DNA of 64,000 bases from Frateuria aurantia DSM 6220 (GCF_000242255.2 NC_017033.1:992001-1056000), one strand, 5' to 3'. Shown: positions 28,885 to 37,378, numbered from the stretch's first letter. The notes: generated by a model not told the origin, from the letters alone. Made by a program: numbers and translations.

Positions 28885-29754
28885 ATGAACTGGTTGCAGA
28901 AAATCATGAACCCGCGGACCCGCACCCAGGCGGGGCAGGTCGGCCGGGGCAAGGTGCCGGAAGGGGTCTGGGAAAAGTGTGCCGGCTGCGGCGAGGTCCT
29001 TTACGGGCCGGAACTCAAGCGCAGCCTGATGGTCTGCCCCAAGTGCGGCCACCACCACAGCATCGGCGCCCGCGAGCGCCTGCTGGCCTTGTTCGATGAA
29101 GGCTCGACCATCGAGCTGGATGCCGGTCTGGAGCCGCTGGACCCGCTGAAGTTTCGTGACTCCAAGCGTTACAAGGATCGCATCGTGGCGACCCAGAAGG
29201 CGACCGGCGAGAAGGATTCGCTGGTGTCCATGCAGGGCCTGCTGAAGGGACGTCCCACCGTGGCCGCGGCCTTCGAGTTTTCCTTTATGGGCGGCTCGAT
29301 GGGGTCGGTCGGCGGCGAGAAGTTCGCCCGTGCCGGCGAGCAGGCGCTGGCTTTGCGCGCTCCCTTTATCTGCTTTGCCGCCAGCGGCGGGATGCGGATG
29401 CAGGAAGGTCTGTACTCGCTGATGCAGATGGCCAAGGCCTCGGCCGTGCTGGCGCGTCTGCGCGATGCCGGCGTGCCTTATGTCTCGGTGCTCACCCATC
29501 CCAGCACCGGCGGCGTATCGGCCAGTCTGGGCATGCTGGGTGATCTTAACATCGGCGAGCCCAAGGCCTTGATCGGTTTTGCCGGCCCGCGCGTGATCGA
29601 GCAGACCGTGCGCGAGACCTTGCCCGAAGGCTTCCAGCGCTCGGAGTTCCTGATCGACCACGGCGCCATCGACATGATCGTCGACCGCCGCCAGATGCGT
29701 GACAGTCTGGCCCAGACTCTGGGCATGCTGACCCGGCAGCCTCAGGTCGCCTGA
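28885..29754 (+). CDS. accD: Acetyl-CoA carboxylase carboxyltransferase beta subunit
   Basis: AccD forms with AccA the carboxyltransferase that makes malonyl-CoA for fatty-acid synthesis. The 289 residues carry the N-terminal four-cysteine zinc ribbon (C32, C35, C51, C54), the acyl-CoA region [15 protein letters not shown] and the [10 protein letters not shown] segment. It lies downstream of trpBA, a common order in proteobacteria, and ends at a strong bidirectional terminator. Confidence 0.97.
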   Translation: MNWLQKIMNPRTRTQAGQVGRGKVPEGVWEKCAGCGEVLYGPELKRSLMVCPKCGHHHSIGARERLLALFDEGSTIELDAGLEPLDPLKFRDSKRYKDRIVATQKATGEKDSLVSMQGLLKGRPTVAAAFEFSFMGGSMGSVGGEKFARAGEQALALRAPFICFAASGGMRMQEGLYSLMQMAKASAVLARLRDAGVPYVSVLTHPSTGGVSASLGMLGDLNIGEPKALIGFAGPRVIEQTVRETLPEGFQRSEFLIDHGAIDMIVDRRQMRDSLAQTLGMLTRQPQVA

Positions 29755-29776
29755 TCCGGATCACAGGCATGAAATG

Positions 29777-29804
29777 AAAAAAGCGGCCGCAAGGCCGCTT
29801 TTTT
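29777..29804. terminator. Bidirectional rho-independent terminator
   Basis: Twelve-bp arms (29777-29788 and 29793-29804) form A6-GCGGCC / GGCCGC-T6 around a GCAA loop. It serves accD on the + strand and the convergent amidase gene on the - strand. Confidence 0.9.
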
Positions 29805-29829
29805 GTGGGGGAGATCCATCAGGAAAGGT

Positions 29830-31026
29830 TCAGGCCGGGCCGAGCTGCATCGGATTGTGCTGATAGAAGCTGCGGATGCTGGCATACAGTGACTCGGCCA
29901 GGGCCTGCTGGTGATGGTCGGTGATCAGCCGGCGGCAGTCGTCCGGATTGCTCATGAAGCCGTTCTCGACCAGGATCGAAGGGATATCCGGTGACTTCAG
30001 CACCGCGAAACCGGCCTGGTCCACCCGTTGCTGGTGGATGCGGGTGACCTGGCCCATATTGTTCAGAATGATCTCGCCCAGACTCAGACTGGTATCGATG
30101 GTGGCGCTCATCGACATGTCGACCAGCAGCTTGGAAATCGAGGGGTCGGCATTGCGCAGGGTGCTGCCGGCCAGCATGTACTTGTCGGCATCATTCTCGC
30201 TCTGTGCCATGAAGCGCGCCATCGCCGACGTGGCGCCATGCTGGGACAAGGCATAGACCGAGGCGCCATTGGCGCTGCGGTTGGGCGCGGCATCGGCATG
30301 CACCGACACGAACATGTCGGCCTTGTGCTGATGGGCGATGGTGACCCGCTCGAACAGTGGAATGAAATGATCGTCGTCGCGGGTCAGTGTCGGGTGAAAG
30401 GCCGGATCCTTGTCCAGCAGGTTGTGCAGTTTGGTGGCGATATTCAGTGCCACATATTTTTCGTAGTGCGACGTCGCGCTGACGGCACCGGGGTCCTTGC
30501 CGCCATGACCCGGGTCGATCGCGATCACCGCGGCCCGTCGGCCGCCCTGATGTACCAGCCTGGCCGGCTCCTGGTGGGGCTGGGCGGATGCGGTCTGCCG
30601 GGCCGACGCCAGTATCGGGGCATGCGGCAGGTCGATGGCCAGCTGGCGCGGCGCCAGGCTGTGGCCGGGCTGCAGGCTGACATGGGGCGTGATCGGCTCG
30701 CGGGTGGTCAGCACCAGGCGCAGCCCGCTGCCGCGAGGGCCGCTGCGGATGGATGTCAGCGGCGTATTGCTGAGGTCCAGATGCTGCAGCGGCAGGTGGC
30801 CGGGCACACCCTTGAAATCGATGACGATGCGTGAAGGGTTGGACAGGGTGAAGACCTGGTAGCTGACATCACCGTAGAGATCCAGCAACAGGCGACTGGA
30901 CTGACCGGCGTCCTGCATGCGATAGGCTCCGACCCGAGCGGCGCCAAGGCGTTGCGAGGCAAAAGCCGCGGTCGGCGACAGCACGCTCAGGGAACCGATG
31001 AAGCCAAGAAAACGTCTGCGGTCCAT
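29830..31026 (-). CDS. amiC: N-acetylmuramoyl-L-alanine amidase with AMIN domain
   Basis: A 398-residue peptidoglycan amidase that separates daughter cells by cutting the stem peptide from MurNAc. A short N-terminal signal with MDRRRFLGF resembles a Tat signal; E. coli AmiC is a Tat substrate. An AMIN domain (residues ~30-135) targets the septum. The Amidase_3 domain has zinc ligands H174 (DPGHGG), E189 and H243 (SVHADA), and the catalytic Glu in VENGFMSN. The symbol is by similarity; AmiB is the alternative. Gene order differs from the usual tsaE-amidase-mutL cluster. Upstream lies the long repeat-containing region. Confidence 0.92.
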   Translation of the reverse strand: MDRRRFLGFIGSLSVLSPTAAFASQRLGAARVGAYRMQDAGQSSRLLLDLYGDVSYQVFTLSNPSRIVIDFKGVPGHLPLQHLDLSNTPLTSIRSGPRGSGLRLVLTTREPITPHVSLQPGHSLAPRQLAIDLPHAPILASARQTASAQPHQEPARLVHQGGRRAAVIAIDPGHGGKDPGAVSATSHYEKYVALNIATKLHNLLDKDPAFHPTLTRDDDHFIPLFERVTIAHQHKADMFVSVHADAAPNRSANGASVYALSQHGATSAMARFMAQSENDADKYMLAGSTLRNADPSISKLLVDMSMSATIDTSLSLGEIILNNMGQVTRIHQQRVDQAGFAVLKSPDIPSILVENGFMSNPDDCRRLITDHHQQALAESLYASIRSFYQHNPMQLGPA

Positions 31027-31423
31027 GATTTATGCCCAAAGTCTGCCTGAAGCTAAAAATGATATTACAAAGTCAGTGTAAATCATTGAGCCTTTGAGGA
31101 TTCTGGTCAAGTACCCTTGCCTTGCAAGAGGTTGCTTTCGATTCAGTTTTGTCTGTCTTGCGTGAAGTCTGTTGCACGCTGATGGGGACGGCCCGCTTGC
31201 AAGGGCGGCCCGGTCGGCGCCGCCATCCGGCGACACGGCAGGCCCTGTGCCCGCCGGCCGCGAAGTGGCCTGCCCAGGCCTGAATGGCAGCAGGGGCGCT
31301 TCGAGCAGGCCTGATGCGAATCGCACCCTGGGCCGGAGAGCTTTTGCTGCGGTGCGGGAGGTCTGGCCGCGGCACGTCCTTTGCAGTTTCTTTGCAGGGA
31401 CTTGCTTCAGGTGAGGGCGAGGG

Positions 31424-31523
31424 TTGTCCACAGCGGATGTGGGTTCTGTGTGGAGGAGCATGTGGATAAGTCATTCAAGTCATTGATCATAAACAATGTG
31501 GTGACGCATTGAACAGAATTTGC
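31424..31523 (+). repeat. DnaA-box module 1
   Basis: Box 1 TTGTCCACA at 31424 (one mismatch to TTWTNCACA); inverted box 2 at 31438, imperfect (TGTGGGTTC); box 3 TGTGGATAA at 31461, a perfect reverse consensus DnaA box. TCAAGTCATTGA starts at 31475 and GACGCATTG at 31503. Confidence 0.8.
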
Positions 31524-31781
31524 ACAGTCGAACTGCGCAGTCTGCCGCCATATGCCCGGCGCGTTGTTCCTGTCAGGGCCGGGAGCTTGGCCGGCTTGGC
31601 TTGACTGCCGATGGCGGCAGACCGGCGGGTCGGCCAGGGGGAGGTCGCCTTGTGACACCTCTTTTCGCGGCCCGGTTCTTGTCGGTCTCGCCTGATGCCG
31701 GCTGGTGCAGGGTTCTCTGTCCGGGCCGGGGTGAGTCAGGGCGGGCGGCTCCATTCGCGGCTGGGCTGATCTTTTGCCGTG

Positions 31782-31881
31782 TTTTTCACTGCCGATGTGG
31801 ATGAGGCTGGTTTCAGTCAGTGTAAAAGCGCTCTATTGATCTGTTTTTGAATATGTTTTTTACGGATTGGTGAAAAGGTAG
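31782..31881 (+). repeat. DnaA-box module 2, degraded
   Basis: Box 1 TTTTTCACT at 31782 and box 2 TGTGGATGA at 31796 keep the 14-bp offset. The box-3 position (31819) reads AGTGTAAAA, 7 of 9 matching TGTGGAAAA. The CAAG element is eroded and shifted (ATTGATC at 31835), but TACGGATTG still sits at 31861, the expected offset from box 3. Confidence 0.55.
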
Positions 31882-32023
31882 CCAGTTCTCGGCGGTGCAG
31901 CGGCAAGGACGGCGATGGCCGCAGGTATGGGAGCTGACGCAAGGCCTTGCCGCAAAGGGCCAGATCTGTACCGCAGCAGCTGACGTGAGAGTGGTCGGCG
32001 CGCCATGGCAGCGAAAACATTGT

Positions 32024-32123
32024 TTATCCACATGCAGTGTGGATGGACATGGCACAAGCCTGTGGACAACGTGATCAAGTGATTGATTTCAATGTCCATG
32101 AGTACGCGATGCTTATTTCGTGA
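32024..32123 (+). repeat. DnaA-box module 3
   Basis: Box 1 TTATCCACA at 32024 is a perfect consensus DnaA box. Inverted box 2 TGTGGATGG is at 32038 and box 3 TGTGGACAA at 32061. TCAAGTGATTGA starts at 32075 and, read on the other strand, matches the IHF consensus WATCAANNNNTTR. TACGCGATG is at 32103. Confidence 0.82.
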
Positions 32124-32304
32124 GCTGACGGTTCCCTGGCGCTTGACTGACGGCCGTCCAGATGCGAACGGAGCCTGTCCTCTGCGCCGATCATCCGCGA
32201 CGGAAAGCAGAAAACGCGCTACGCAGCGGCCCCAAAATCGGCAGTTCCCGTGCCCGGACGAAAGCGTGCGGAGGGCGGTATCGGCCGGATGGCACCGGGT
32301 CGTG

Positions 32305-32404
32305 TTTTCCACAGCAAATGTGGATGGACGCTTGGCGACCCTGTGGAAAACTTATTCAAGCTATTGAATATCATAGATATGACGACGTATTGGCGAATAT
32401 GTGA
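32305..32404 (+). repeat. DnaA-box module 4
   Basis: Box 1 TTTTCCACA (32305) and box 3 TGTGGAAAA (32342) are both perfect matches to TTWTNCACA. Inverted box 2 TGTGGATGG is at 32319. TCAAGCTATTGA starts at 32356 and GACGTATTG at 32384, followed by an AT-rich tail. Confidence 0.82.
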
Positions 32405-32508
32405 TCAGTTGTGACAGCCTGGGCAAGCGGCCGACGAGCGGTCGCTGCCGCTTAGTGTTCTGTCGCCCGGCGGGGGCACGGGCTGGCAGTCATGGCTGGA
32501 AGGAAGGG

Positions 32509-32608
32509 TTTTCCACAGCGGATGTGGACGGTAGTCTCCTCAGCCTGTGGACAAATCACTCAAGTCATTGAAGGCAATGAGGTTGGTGACGTATTGCTGA
32601 ATATTTGA
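32509..32608 (+). repeat. DnaA-box module 5
   Basis: Box 1 TTTTCCACA at 32509 (perfect), inverted box 2 TGTGGACGG at 32523, box 3 TGTGGACAA at 32546. TCAAGTCATTGA starts at 32560 and GACGTATTG at 32588, then the AT-rich tail CTGAATATTTGA. Confidence 0.82.
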
Positions 32609-32659
32609 CCATGGCCAGGTCTCGCCCTTGGGGCGATCAGGTCCGTTTCCCGGTGCGGG

Positions 32660-32759
32660 TTTTCCACAGGAAATGTGGATGAGCCGTGATCAATGATGTG
32701 GACAAGTTGTTCAAGTCATTGACGCCAAAGGACGTGATGACATCTTGCTGAAAAAATTG
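32660..32759 (+). repeat. DnaA-box module 6
   Basis: Box 1 TTTTCCACA at 32660 (perfect), inverted box 2 TGTGGATGA at 32674, box 3 TGTGGACAA at 32697. TCAAGTCATTGA starts at 32711. The last element is divergent (GACATCTTG at 32739) but in register. Confidence 0.82.
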
Positions 32760-32932
32760 GCAGGCGCGCTGACTGCACTTTTCCAGCCCGGCCGATGCAT
32801 GACAGCTCCATAACGGGCGTTGATGTCTGTTCCCGGGACGCGGACGGCCTGGTGAGACTCCGCAAGCTGGAAGCCGCGCTGTCGGTACCAGCGCAAGTCC
32901 TGGCCTGGGCCTGGTGGGGGGGGCCGTCGTTT

Positions 32933-33032
32933 TTGTCCACAGCGTATGTGGATGGGACGGGCATCAGGCTGTGGAAAAGATATGCAAGTCATTGATATCA
33001 AATGATGGCATGACACTTTGCGTAAATGTCCG
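32933..33032 (+). repeat. DnaA-box module 7
   Basis: Box 1 TTGTCCACA at 32933, inverted box 2 TGTGGATGG at 32947, box 3 TGTGGAAAA at 32970 (perfect). The GCAAGTCATTGA element at 32984 matches the full IHF consensus on the reverse strand. GACACTTTG is at 33012. Confidence 0.82.
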
Positions 33033-33107
33033 CCAGACCTGCAAGGACATGCAAAAATCGCGTTTGGGTATCAGGATCGAGCGGTGGGTCGCAGAAAAGC
33101 CGACGAG

Positions 33108-33207
33108 TTTTCCACAGCGCGTGTGGATGGGACCGGCATGAATCTGTGGATAAGATACTCAAGTGATTGATTTCTTGATGTTGCCTGACGCGCTGATCAA
33201 TTTTCAA
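33108..33207 (+). repeat. DnaA-box module 8
   Basis: Box 1 TTTTCCACA at 33108 and box 3 TGTGGATAA at 33145 are both perfect. Inverted box 2 TGTGGATGG is at 33122. TCAAGTGATTGA at 33159 matches the IHF consensus on the reverse strand. GACGCGCTG is at 33187. This module ends 22 bp before the PAP2 gene stop. Confidence 0.82.
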
Positions 33208-33229
33208 GCAGGACGTTTCCGTCGATGGC

Positions 33230-33793
33230 TCAGAGGTTCAGCCAGTGGGCCAGGCCCAGGGTGGTGGTGCCCAGCAGCAGGCCGATACCGAGGGCAGCCA
33301 ATACGTCGGAGGGATAGTGCAGGCCCAGGATGACGCGGGACAGGCCGATCAGCAGGGTGAAGGGCAGCAGCAGCAAGGCCAGCAGCGGAAAGGCATCCAG
33401 CGCGATCACCGTGAAGCTGACCGCATGCAAGGTGTGCCCGGATGGGAAGCTGAACTCGTCCAGTGGTGGTACCCGGGCGATCACGCCGGGACAGGCGCGG
33501 AACGGTCTCGGTCGCCGGGTCCAACGCTTGAGGCCGCGATACAATTGCAGGGCGATCCAGCCACCGGCCGCCATTTCCACCGCCGTGACGCGGCCTTGGC
33601 GACCGCCGAACGCGGCCAGGACCAGCATCAGCACATACCAGAAGGGGCCGTCGCCGAGCCGGCTGACGGCGCCGAACAAGGGGCCGGCCATGCGGCCGCC
33701 ACCCCAGCGGTTTGCGCCGATGCACAGGCGTTGATCCCAGTCGCGATGCGGCAGGGCGGCGATGAGTTCAAGCGGGCGCAGTCTGGATGACAT
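33230..33793 (-). CDS. PAP2-family membrane phosphatase
   Basis: A 187-residue integral membrane protein with the three phosphatase motifs of the PAP2 superfamily: KRWTRRPRP (KxxxxxxRP), FPSGHTLHA (PSGH) and SRVILGLHYPSDV (SRxxxxxHxxxD). Such enzymes dephosphorylate lipids, for example undecaprenyl pyrophosphate or phosphatidylglycerol phosphate. The gene overlaps the end of the glycosyltransferase gene by 26 bp when started at the ATG at 33793, which has GGAAA upstream; 33805 is an alternative. The pair probably act on the same lipid-linked product. Confidence 0.88.
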   Translation of the reverse strand: MSSRLRPLELIAALPHRDWDQRLCIGANRWGGGRMAGPLFGAVSRLGDGPFWYVLMLVLAAFGGRQGRVTAVEMAAGGWIALQLYRGLKRWTRRPRPFRACPGVIARVPPLDEFSFPSGHTLHAVSFTVIALDAFPLLALLLLPFTLLIGLSRVILGLHYPSDVLAALGIGLLLGTTTLGLAHWLNL

Positions 33794-34925
33794 GATCGTT
33801 TCCATGGCTGACGGAGGCCAGAATGGCGGCGAATTCGGCAATCACGCGCTGCGGGGCCAGGTTGGCGACACTGGCCCGGGCCTGTCGGCCGCAGGCCCGG
33901 CGCCGAGCCGGATCGGTAGCCAGTTCAAGGCAGGATTCGACAAAGCGCCCGGCATCACCGGATGACACCAAGGACCCGTTTTCGCCATCGACCATATGCT
34001 CGTGGGCCGCAGCCTGGTCATAGGCGATGACGCCAAGACCGGAGGCCAGTGCTTCCAGCACCACATTGCCAAAGGTTTCGCTCATGCTGGGGAAGGGAAA
34101 CACGTCGGCACTGGCGTAGTGACGGGCCAGAGCCTCGCCGCGCAGCATGCCGGTGAAATGGATCTCCGGATGCGCCCGTTCCAGCTCGGCACGCGCAGGG
34201 CCGTCACCCACCCACACGCAGCGGCTGCCGGGGCATGCGGCGCGGATCGCCTGCCAGCTGTGAATCGCCAGATCCAGATTCTTTTCCGGTGCGATGCGGC
34301 CCACGAACAGCACGACGACACTGGCCTCGTCGGCCTGCCAATCGCGGCGCAGTGCCGGATCGCGTTTTTCCGGACAGAACAGTCGAGTATCGACCGCGCG
34401 GCGCAGCAGGCGGGCATTGTCGATGCCGATGGCGGCGATTTCGGCGGCCAGGGCCTGGGTCGGCACCAAGGTAGCGAGACTGCGCAGATGAAAGCGGCGC
34501 AGCCAGGCCTCGACCATGGGACGCAGCCAGGCCACGCCGTAATGGCCTGCATAGGTATCAAAACGGGTATGAAAGCCACTGATGGCAGGGATGCCGAGTC
34601 GACGCGCAGCGGTCAGCGCGGATCCGCCCAGCGGGCCTTCAGTGGCGACATACACTGCGTCGGGCCGATCCTTTCGCCATTGCCGCTGCAGTCGATGGCG
34701 GCAAGGCAGGCCCAGTTGCAGGCCCGGATAGCGGGGCAGTGGCAGGCCGCGCATCCGTCGTACTTCCATGCCGGCCTCGGCGGCGTCAGCTTCGATCTTC
34801 TGGCGTGGCCGTACCAGCTCGACCCGATGTCCGGCCGCTACCAGTCCGGCGGCCAGGGCCTGAACGGTCAGGGACACGCCGTTGATCTCCGGCGGATAGG
34901 TCTCGCTGACAAGGCTGATATGCAT
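33768..34925 (-). CDS. GT4-family glycosyltransferase
   Basis: A 385-residue GT-B fold glycosyltransferase. It begins MHISLVSETYPPEINGVS, typical of the MgtA/PimB-like alpha-mannosyltransferase group, and has the nucleotide-sugar region LFVGRIAPEKNLDLAI and the E-x7-E motif (SETFGNVVLEALASG). It probably glycosylates a lipid or exopolysaccharide precursor. The start at 34925 is clear from the conserved N-terminus. It forms an operon with the PAP2 gene. Confidence 0.88.
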   Translation of the reverse strand: MHISLVSETYPPEINGVSLTVQALAAGLVAAGHRVELVRPRQKIEADAAEAGMEVRRMRGLPLPRYPGLQLGLPCRHRLQRQWRKDRPDAVYVATEGPLGGSALTAARRLGIPAISGFHTRFDTYAGHYGVAWLRPMVEAWLRRFHLRSLATLVPTQALAAEIAAIGIDNARLLRRAVDTRLFCPEKRDPALRRDWQADEASVVVLFVGRIAPEKNLDLAIHSWQAIRAACPGSRCVWVGDGPARAELERAHPEIHFTGMLRGEALARHYASADVFPFPSMSETFGNVVLEALASGLGVIAYDQAAAHEHMVDGENGSLVSSGDAGRFVESCLELATDPARRRACGRQARASVANLAPQRVIAEFAAILASVSHGNDHVIQTAPA

Positions 34926-35065
34926 GGCGCTTCCCCGAGGTTGTAGCGGCAGCTTGTCCAGATGAGATTGCGCGGGCATGGCATGGTGATGACTGGCATG
35001 TGACGGCTGGTTTCGGTCGTCGCCCGGACCTACACTCGAGCCACCGATTACGCGAGGAGAGATGT

Positions 35066-35515
35066 ATGTCCCATGTCATGCGCAAACTGCTGATCGCGGC
35101 CGTGGCGGAGGCCGCGCTGCTGCCGGCGCTGGCGCTGGCCCAGGCCGGCCCGCTGCCTTCCGCCAAGGCGCCTTCCGGTGCCGAGGTCTATATCGAATCG
35201 CCCCGTGACGGTGCCGTCGTCGGCCAGGACTTCACCGTGCGCTTCGGGCTGAAGGGCATGGGCGTGGCGCCTGCCGGTGTCGAGCATCCCGATACCGGTC
35301 ACCACCATCTGCTGGTGGACGTGACCACCTTGCCCGCCGCCGGCACGCCGATTCCGAAAGATGCCACCCATCTGCACTTCGGTGGCGGCCAGACCGAGGC
35401 CAAGATCCATCTGGCGCCGGGCACCCATACCTTGCAGCTGGAGCTGGCCGACGCCAATCACGTGCCTTTCAGCCCGGCCCTGGTCTCCAAGAAGATCACC
35501 GTCCACGTCAAATGA
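35066..35515 (+). CDS. Secreted DUF4399 protein
   Basis: A 149-residue exported protein with a signal peptide ending near ALALAQ. The mature part (GAEVYIESPRDGAVVGQDFTV, RFGLKGMGVAPAGVE, TGHHHLLVDV, THLHFGGGQTE) matches the DUF4399 family. The conserved histidines (HHH, HLHFGGG) suggest metal binding, but the role is unknown. GAGGAGA lies 6 nt before the ATG at 35066. Confidence 0.85.
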   Translation: MSHVMRKLLIAAVAEAALLPALALAQAGPLPSAKAPSGAEVYIESPRDGAVVGQDFTVRFGLKGMGVAPAGVEHPDTGHHHLLVDVTTLPAAGTPIPKDATHLHFGGGQTEAKIHLAPGTHTLQLELADANHVPFSPALVSKKITVHVK

Positions 35516-35542
35516 TGCGCGACTGAAGACCTGCGCATCCGC

Positions 35543-35562
35543 GGCGACCCGTGAGGGTCGCC
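35543..35562 (+). terminator. Hairpin after the DUF4399 gene
   Basis: GGCGACCC (35543-35550) and GGGTCGCC (35555-35562) pair around GTGA, without a U-run. Just downstream, TAAAAT at 35571-35576 could be the gltX -10 box. Confidence 0.4.
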
Positions 35563-35606
35563 GAATGGGGTAAAATGGCCGATTCGATACTGCCGAACGA
35601 TCTGCC

Positions 35607-37010
35607 ATGACTGTACGTACCCGTTTTGCCCCCAGCCCCACCGGCTTTCTGCACATCGGCGGCGCCCGCACCGCGCTGTATTGCTGGCTGGAAGCCCGGC
35701 GTCAGGGCGGCGAGTTCGTGCTGCGGATCGAAGACACCGACCGTGAGCGTTCCACCGATGCCGCCGTGCAGGCCATTCTGGACGGCATGGCCTGGCTGGG
35801 GCTGGACCACGATGTGGGTCCTTATTACCAGACCGCCCGTCTGGATCGTTATCGCGAAGCCGTCGAGAAGCTGCTGGCCGAAGGCAAGGCCTACTACGCC
35901 TACGAGAGCAAGGAAGAGATCGAGGCGATGCGCGAGGCCGCCATGGCACGAGGCGAGAAGCCGCGCTACAACGGTTTCTACCGTGACCGCAACGAGCCCT
36001 TCCGCGAGGATCCGAACCGGGTGATCCGCTTCAGGAATCCGCGCGAGGGCAGCGTGGTATTCGATGACAAGGTCAAGGGCCGCATCGAATGGAGCAACAG
36101 CGAGCTGGACGATCTGGTGCTGTTCCGTTCGGATGGCTTCCCCACCTACAACTTCGCGGTGGTGATCGACGATATCGACATGGGCATCACCGAGGTGATC
36201 CGCGGCGATGATCACGTCAACAACACCCCGCGACAGATCAACATCTACCACGCCATGGGGGCTCAGGTCCCGGTGTTCGCTCACCTGCCGATGATTCTGG
36301 ACCAGGAAGGCAAGAAGCTGTCCAAGCGCACCAATGCCGTCGGCGTGATGGAGTATCGCGAGCAGGGCTTCGTGCCGCATGCCGTGCTGAACTATCTGGT
36401 CCGCCTGGGCTGGTCGCATGGCGATCAGGAAATCTTCTCCATCGAGGAAATGCAGAAGCTGTTCGACATCGCCGATGTCAACAAGGCGGCCTCGCGTTTC
36501 GATGTCGAAAAGCTGTCCTGGCTCAACCAGCATTATCTGAAGACCGACAGTCCCGAATCGCTGCTGCCGGAATTCGAATGGCATCTGGCCCGCGCCGGCA
36601 TCGATATCAGCCAGGGCCCGGCTCCGGCCGAGGTCATCGTCGCGCTGCGTGACCGGGTGCAGACCCTGGCGGAAATGGCCGAGCGCGCCAAGATCTGGTA
36701 CGCGCCGATCCAGACCTGGGACGAGCAGGCCGTGGCCAAGCACCTGCGCAATGCCACCGGTCCCAAGGTGCTGGCCGCCGCCCGCGAGGCGCTGGCTACG
36801 GTCCAGCCCTGGCAGCCGGAAGCCTTGCATGAAGTCGTGGCCGGACTGGCCGCTTCGCTGGAGCTGGGCATGGGCAAGATCGCCCAGCCGCTGCGGGTGG
36901 CGCTGACCGGTACCCAGGTCTCGCCTTCGATCGACCACACCCTGTACCTGACCGGTCGCGAGGAAGTGCTGCGCCGGCTCGATGCGGCGCAGCTGAAAGC
37001 GGCCGGCTAA
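35607..37010 (+). CDS. gltX: Glutamyl-tRNA synthetase
   Basis: Charges tRNA-Glu with glutamate. The 467-residue class I synthetase shows the HIGH-type motif [16 protein letters not shown] and the KMSKS-type motif EGKKLSKRT (KLSKR), plus the family segment EDTDRERS. Length matches the family. It is followed 3 bp later by a small membrane-protein gene. Confidence 0.98.
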   Translation: MTVRTRFAPSPTGFLHIGGARTALYCWLEARRQGGEFVLRIEDTDRERSTDAAVQAILDGMAWLGLDHDVGPYYQTARLDRYREAVEKLLAEGKAYYAYESKEEIEAMREAAMARGEKPRYNGFYRDRNEPFREDPNRVIRFRNPREGSVVFDDKVKGRIEWSNSELDDLVLFRSDGFPTYNFAVVIDDIDMGITEVIRGDDHVNNTPRQINIYHAMGAQVPVFAHLPMILDQEGKKLSKRTNAVGVMEYREQGFVPHAVLNYLVRLGWSHGDQEIFSIEEMQKLFDIADVNKAASRFDVEKLSWLNQHYLKTDSPESLLPEFEWHLARAGIDISQGPAPAEVIVALRDRVQTLAEMAERAKIWYAPIQTWDEQAVAKHLRNATGPKVLAAAREALATVQPWQPEALHEVVAGLAASLELGMGKIAQPLRVALTGTQVSPSIDHTLYLTGREEVLRRLDAAQLKAAG

Positions 37011-37013
37011 GCG

Positions 37014-37307
37014 ATGGCTTCCGCATCGGCCGGCTCCGGAAACGGCCTGCTGGCGCGGATGCTGGATGCCGCTCTGCAGGGCGATCAGGCCGCTTATTGG
37101 CAGCTTCTGAGGCAATGGCTGCAGACGCTGCCCTGGGGGTGGCTGATCGCCTCCACCCTGATCTGCGGACTGGTCGGGGCCTGGCTGGGGCGAAGCCATG
37201 GTCGGCTGTGGGCCGGCCTGTGCTGGGGACTGCTGCTGGGACCGCTGGGCTGGCCGTTCGCGGCCCGTCCCCGGCGAGGCCGCAAGCCACCGCCCCTGCC
37301 GCTCTGA
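37014..37307 (+). CDS. Small two-helix membrane protein
   Basis: A 97-residue product with two hydrophobic segments (WLIASTLICGLVGAWLG and LWAGLCWGLLLGPLGWPF) and a basic, Pro-rich tail. No family is recognised with certainty; the LLLGPLGW ending of the second helix is common in small bacterial inner-membrane proteins. It starts 3 bp after gltX and is probably co-transcribed with it. Confidence 0.65.
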   Translation: MASASAGSGNGLLARMLDAALQGDQAAYWQLLRQWLQTLPWGWLIASTLICGLVGAWLGRSHGRLWAGLCWGLLLGPLGWPFAARPRRGRKPPPLPL

Positions 37308-37378
37308 GCCATGTCGCGGCCGGGCCTGCCGCTTGCTGGTACAATGGCCGATCAGCGTAGAAGTGGCGAGGTGGCCTC

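Larger units (their letters stand above)
31027..33229. other. 2.2-kb gene-free region carrying a DnaA-box module array
   Basis: No credible protein gene on either strand: the short frames here have no family resemblance. From 31424 to 33207 the region holds eight copies (seven good, one degraded) of a ~100-bp module, all in one orientation, separated by variable, mostly GC-rich spacers. Module starts are 31424, 31782 (degraded), 32024, 32305, 32509, 32660, 32933 and 33108. Offsets within the seven good copies are identical: DnaA-box 1 at 0, inverted box 2 at 14, box 3 (same orientation as box 2) at 37, an IHF-like CAAGTCATTGA element at 51, and a GACGNNTTG-like element at 79. The first ~390 bp (31027-31423) show no module. 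Confidence 0.85.

Noticed and set aside
31030-31100. A ninth DnaA-box module before module 1
   Set aside because: AGTCAGTGTAAA at 31071 is shared with the degraded module, but boxes 1 and 2 and the GACG element are missing at the expected offsets.
31424-33207. CRISPR array
   Set aside because: The repeated unit is ~100 bp with internal variation and the gaps between units are 151-358 bp. CRISPR repeats are 24-48 bp with uniform spacers, and no cas gene is present.
31027-33229. Chromosomal origin oriC
   Set aside because: DnaA boxes fit, but dnaA, dnaN, gyrB, rpmH and mnmG are absent, and housekeeping genes on both sides (trpBA, accD; gltX, secDF) run on the same strand, with no sign of divergent forks. 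A GC-skew plot of the whole chromosome would settle it.
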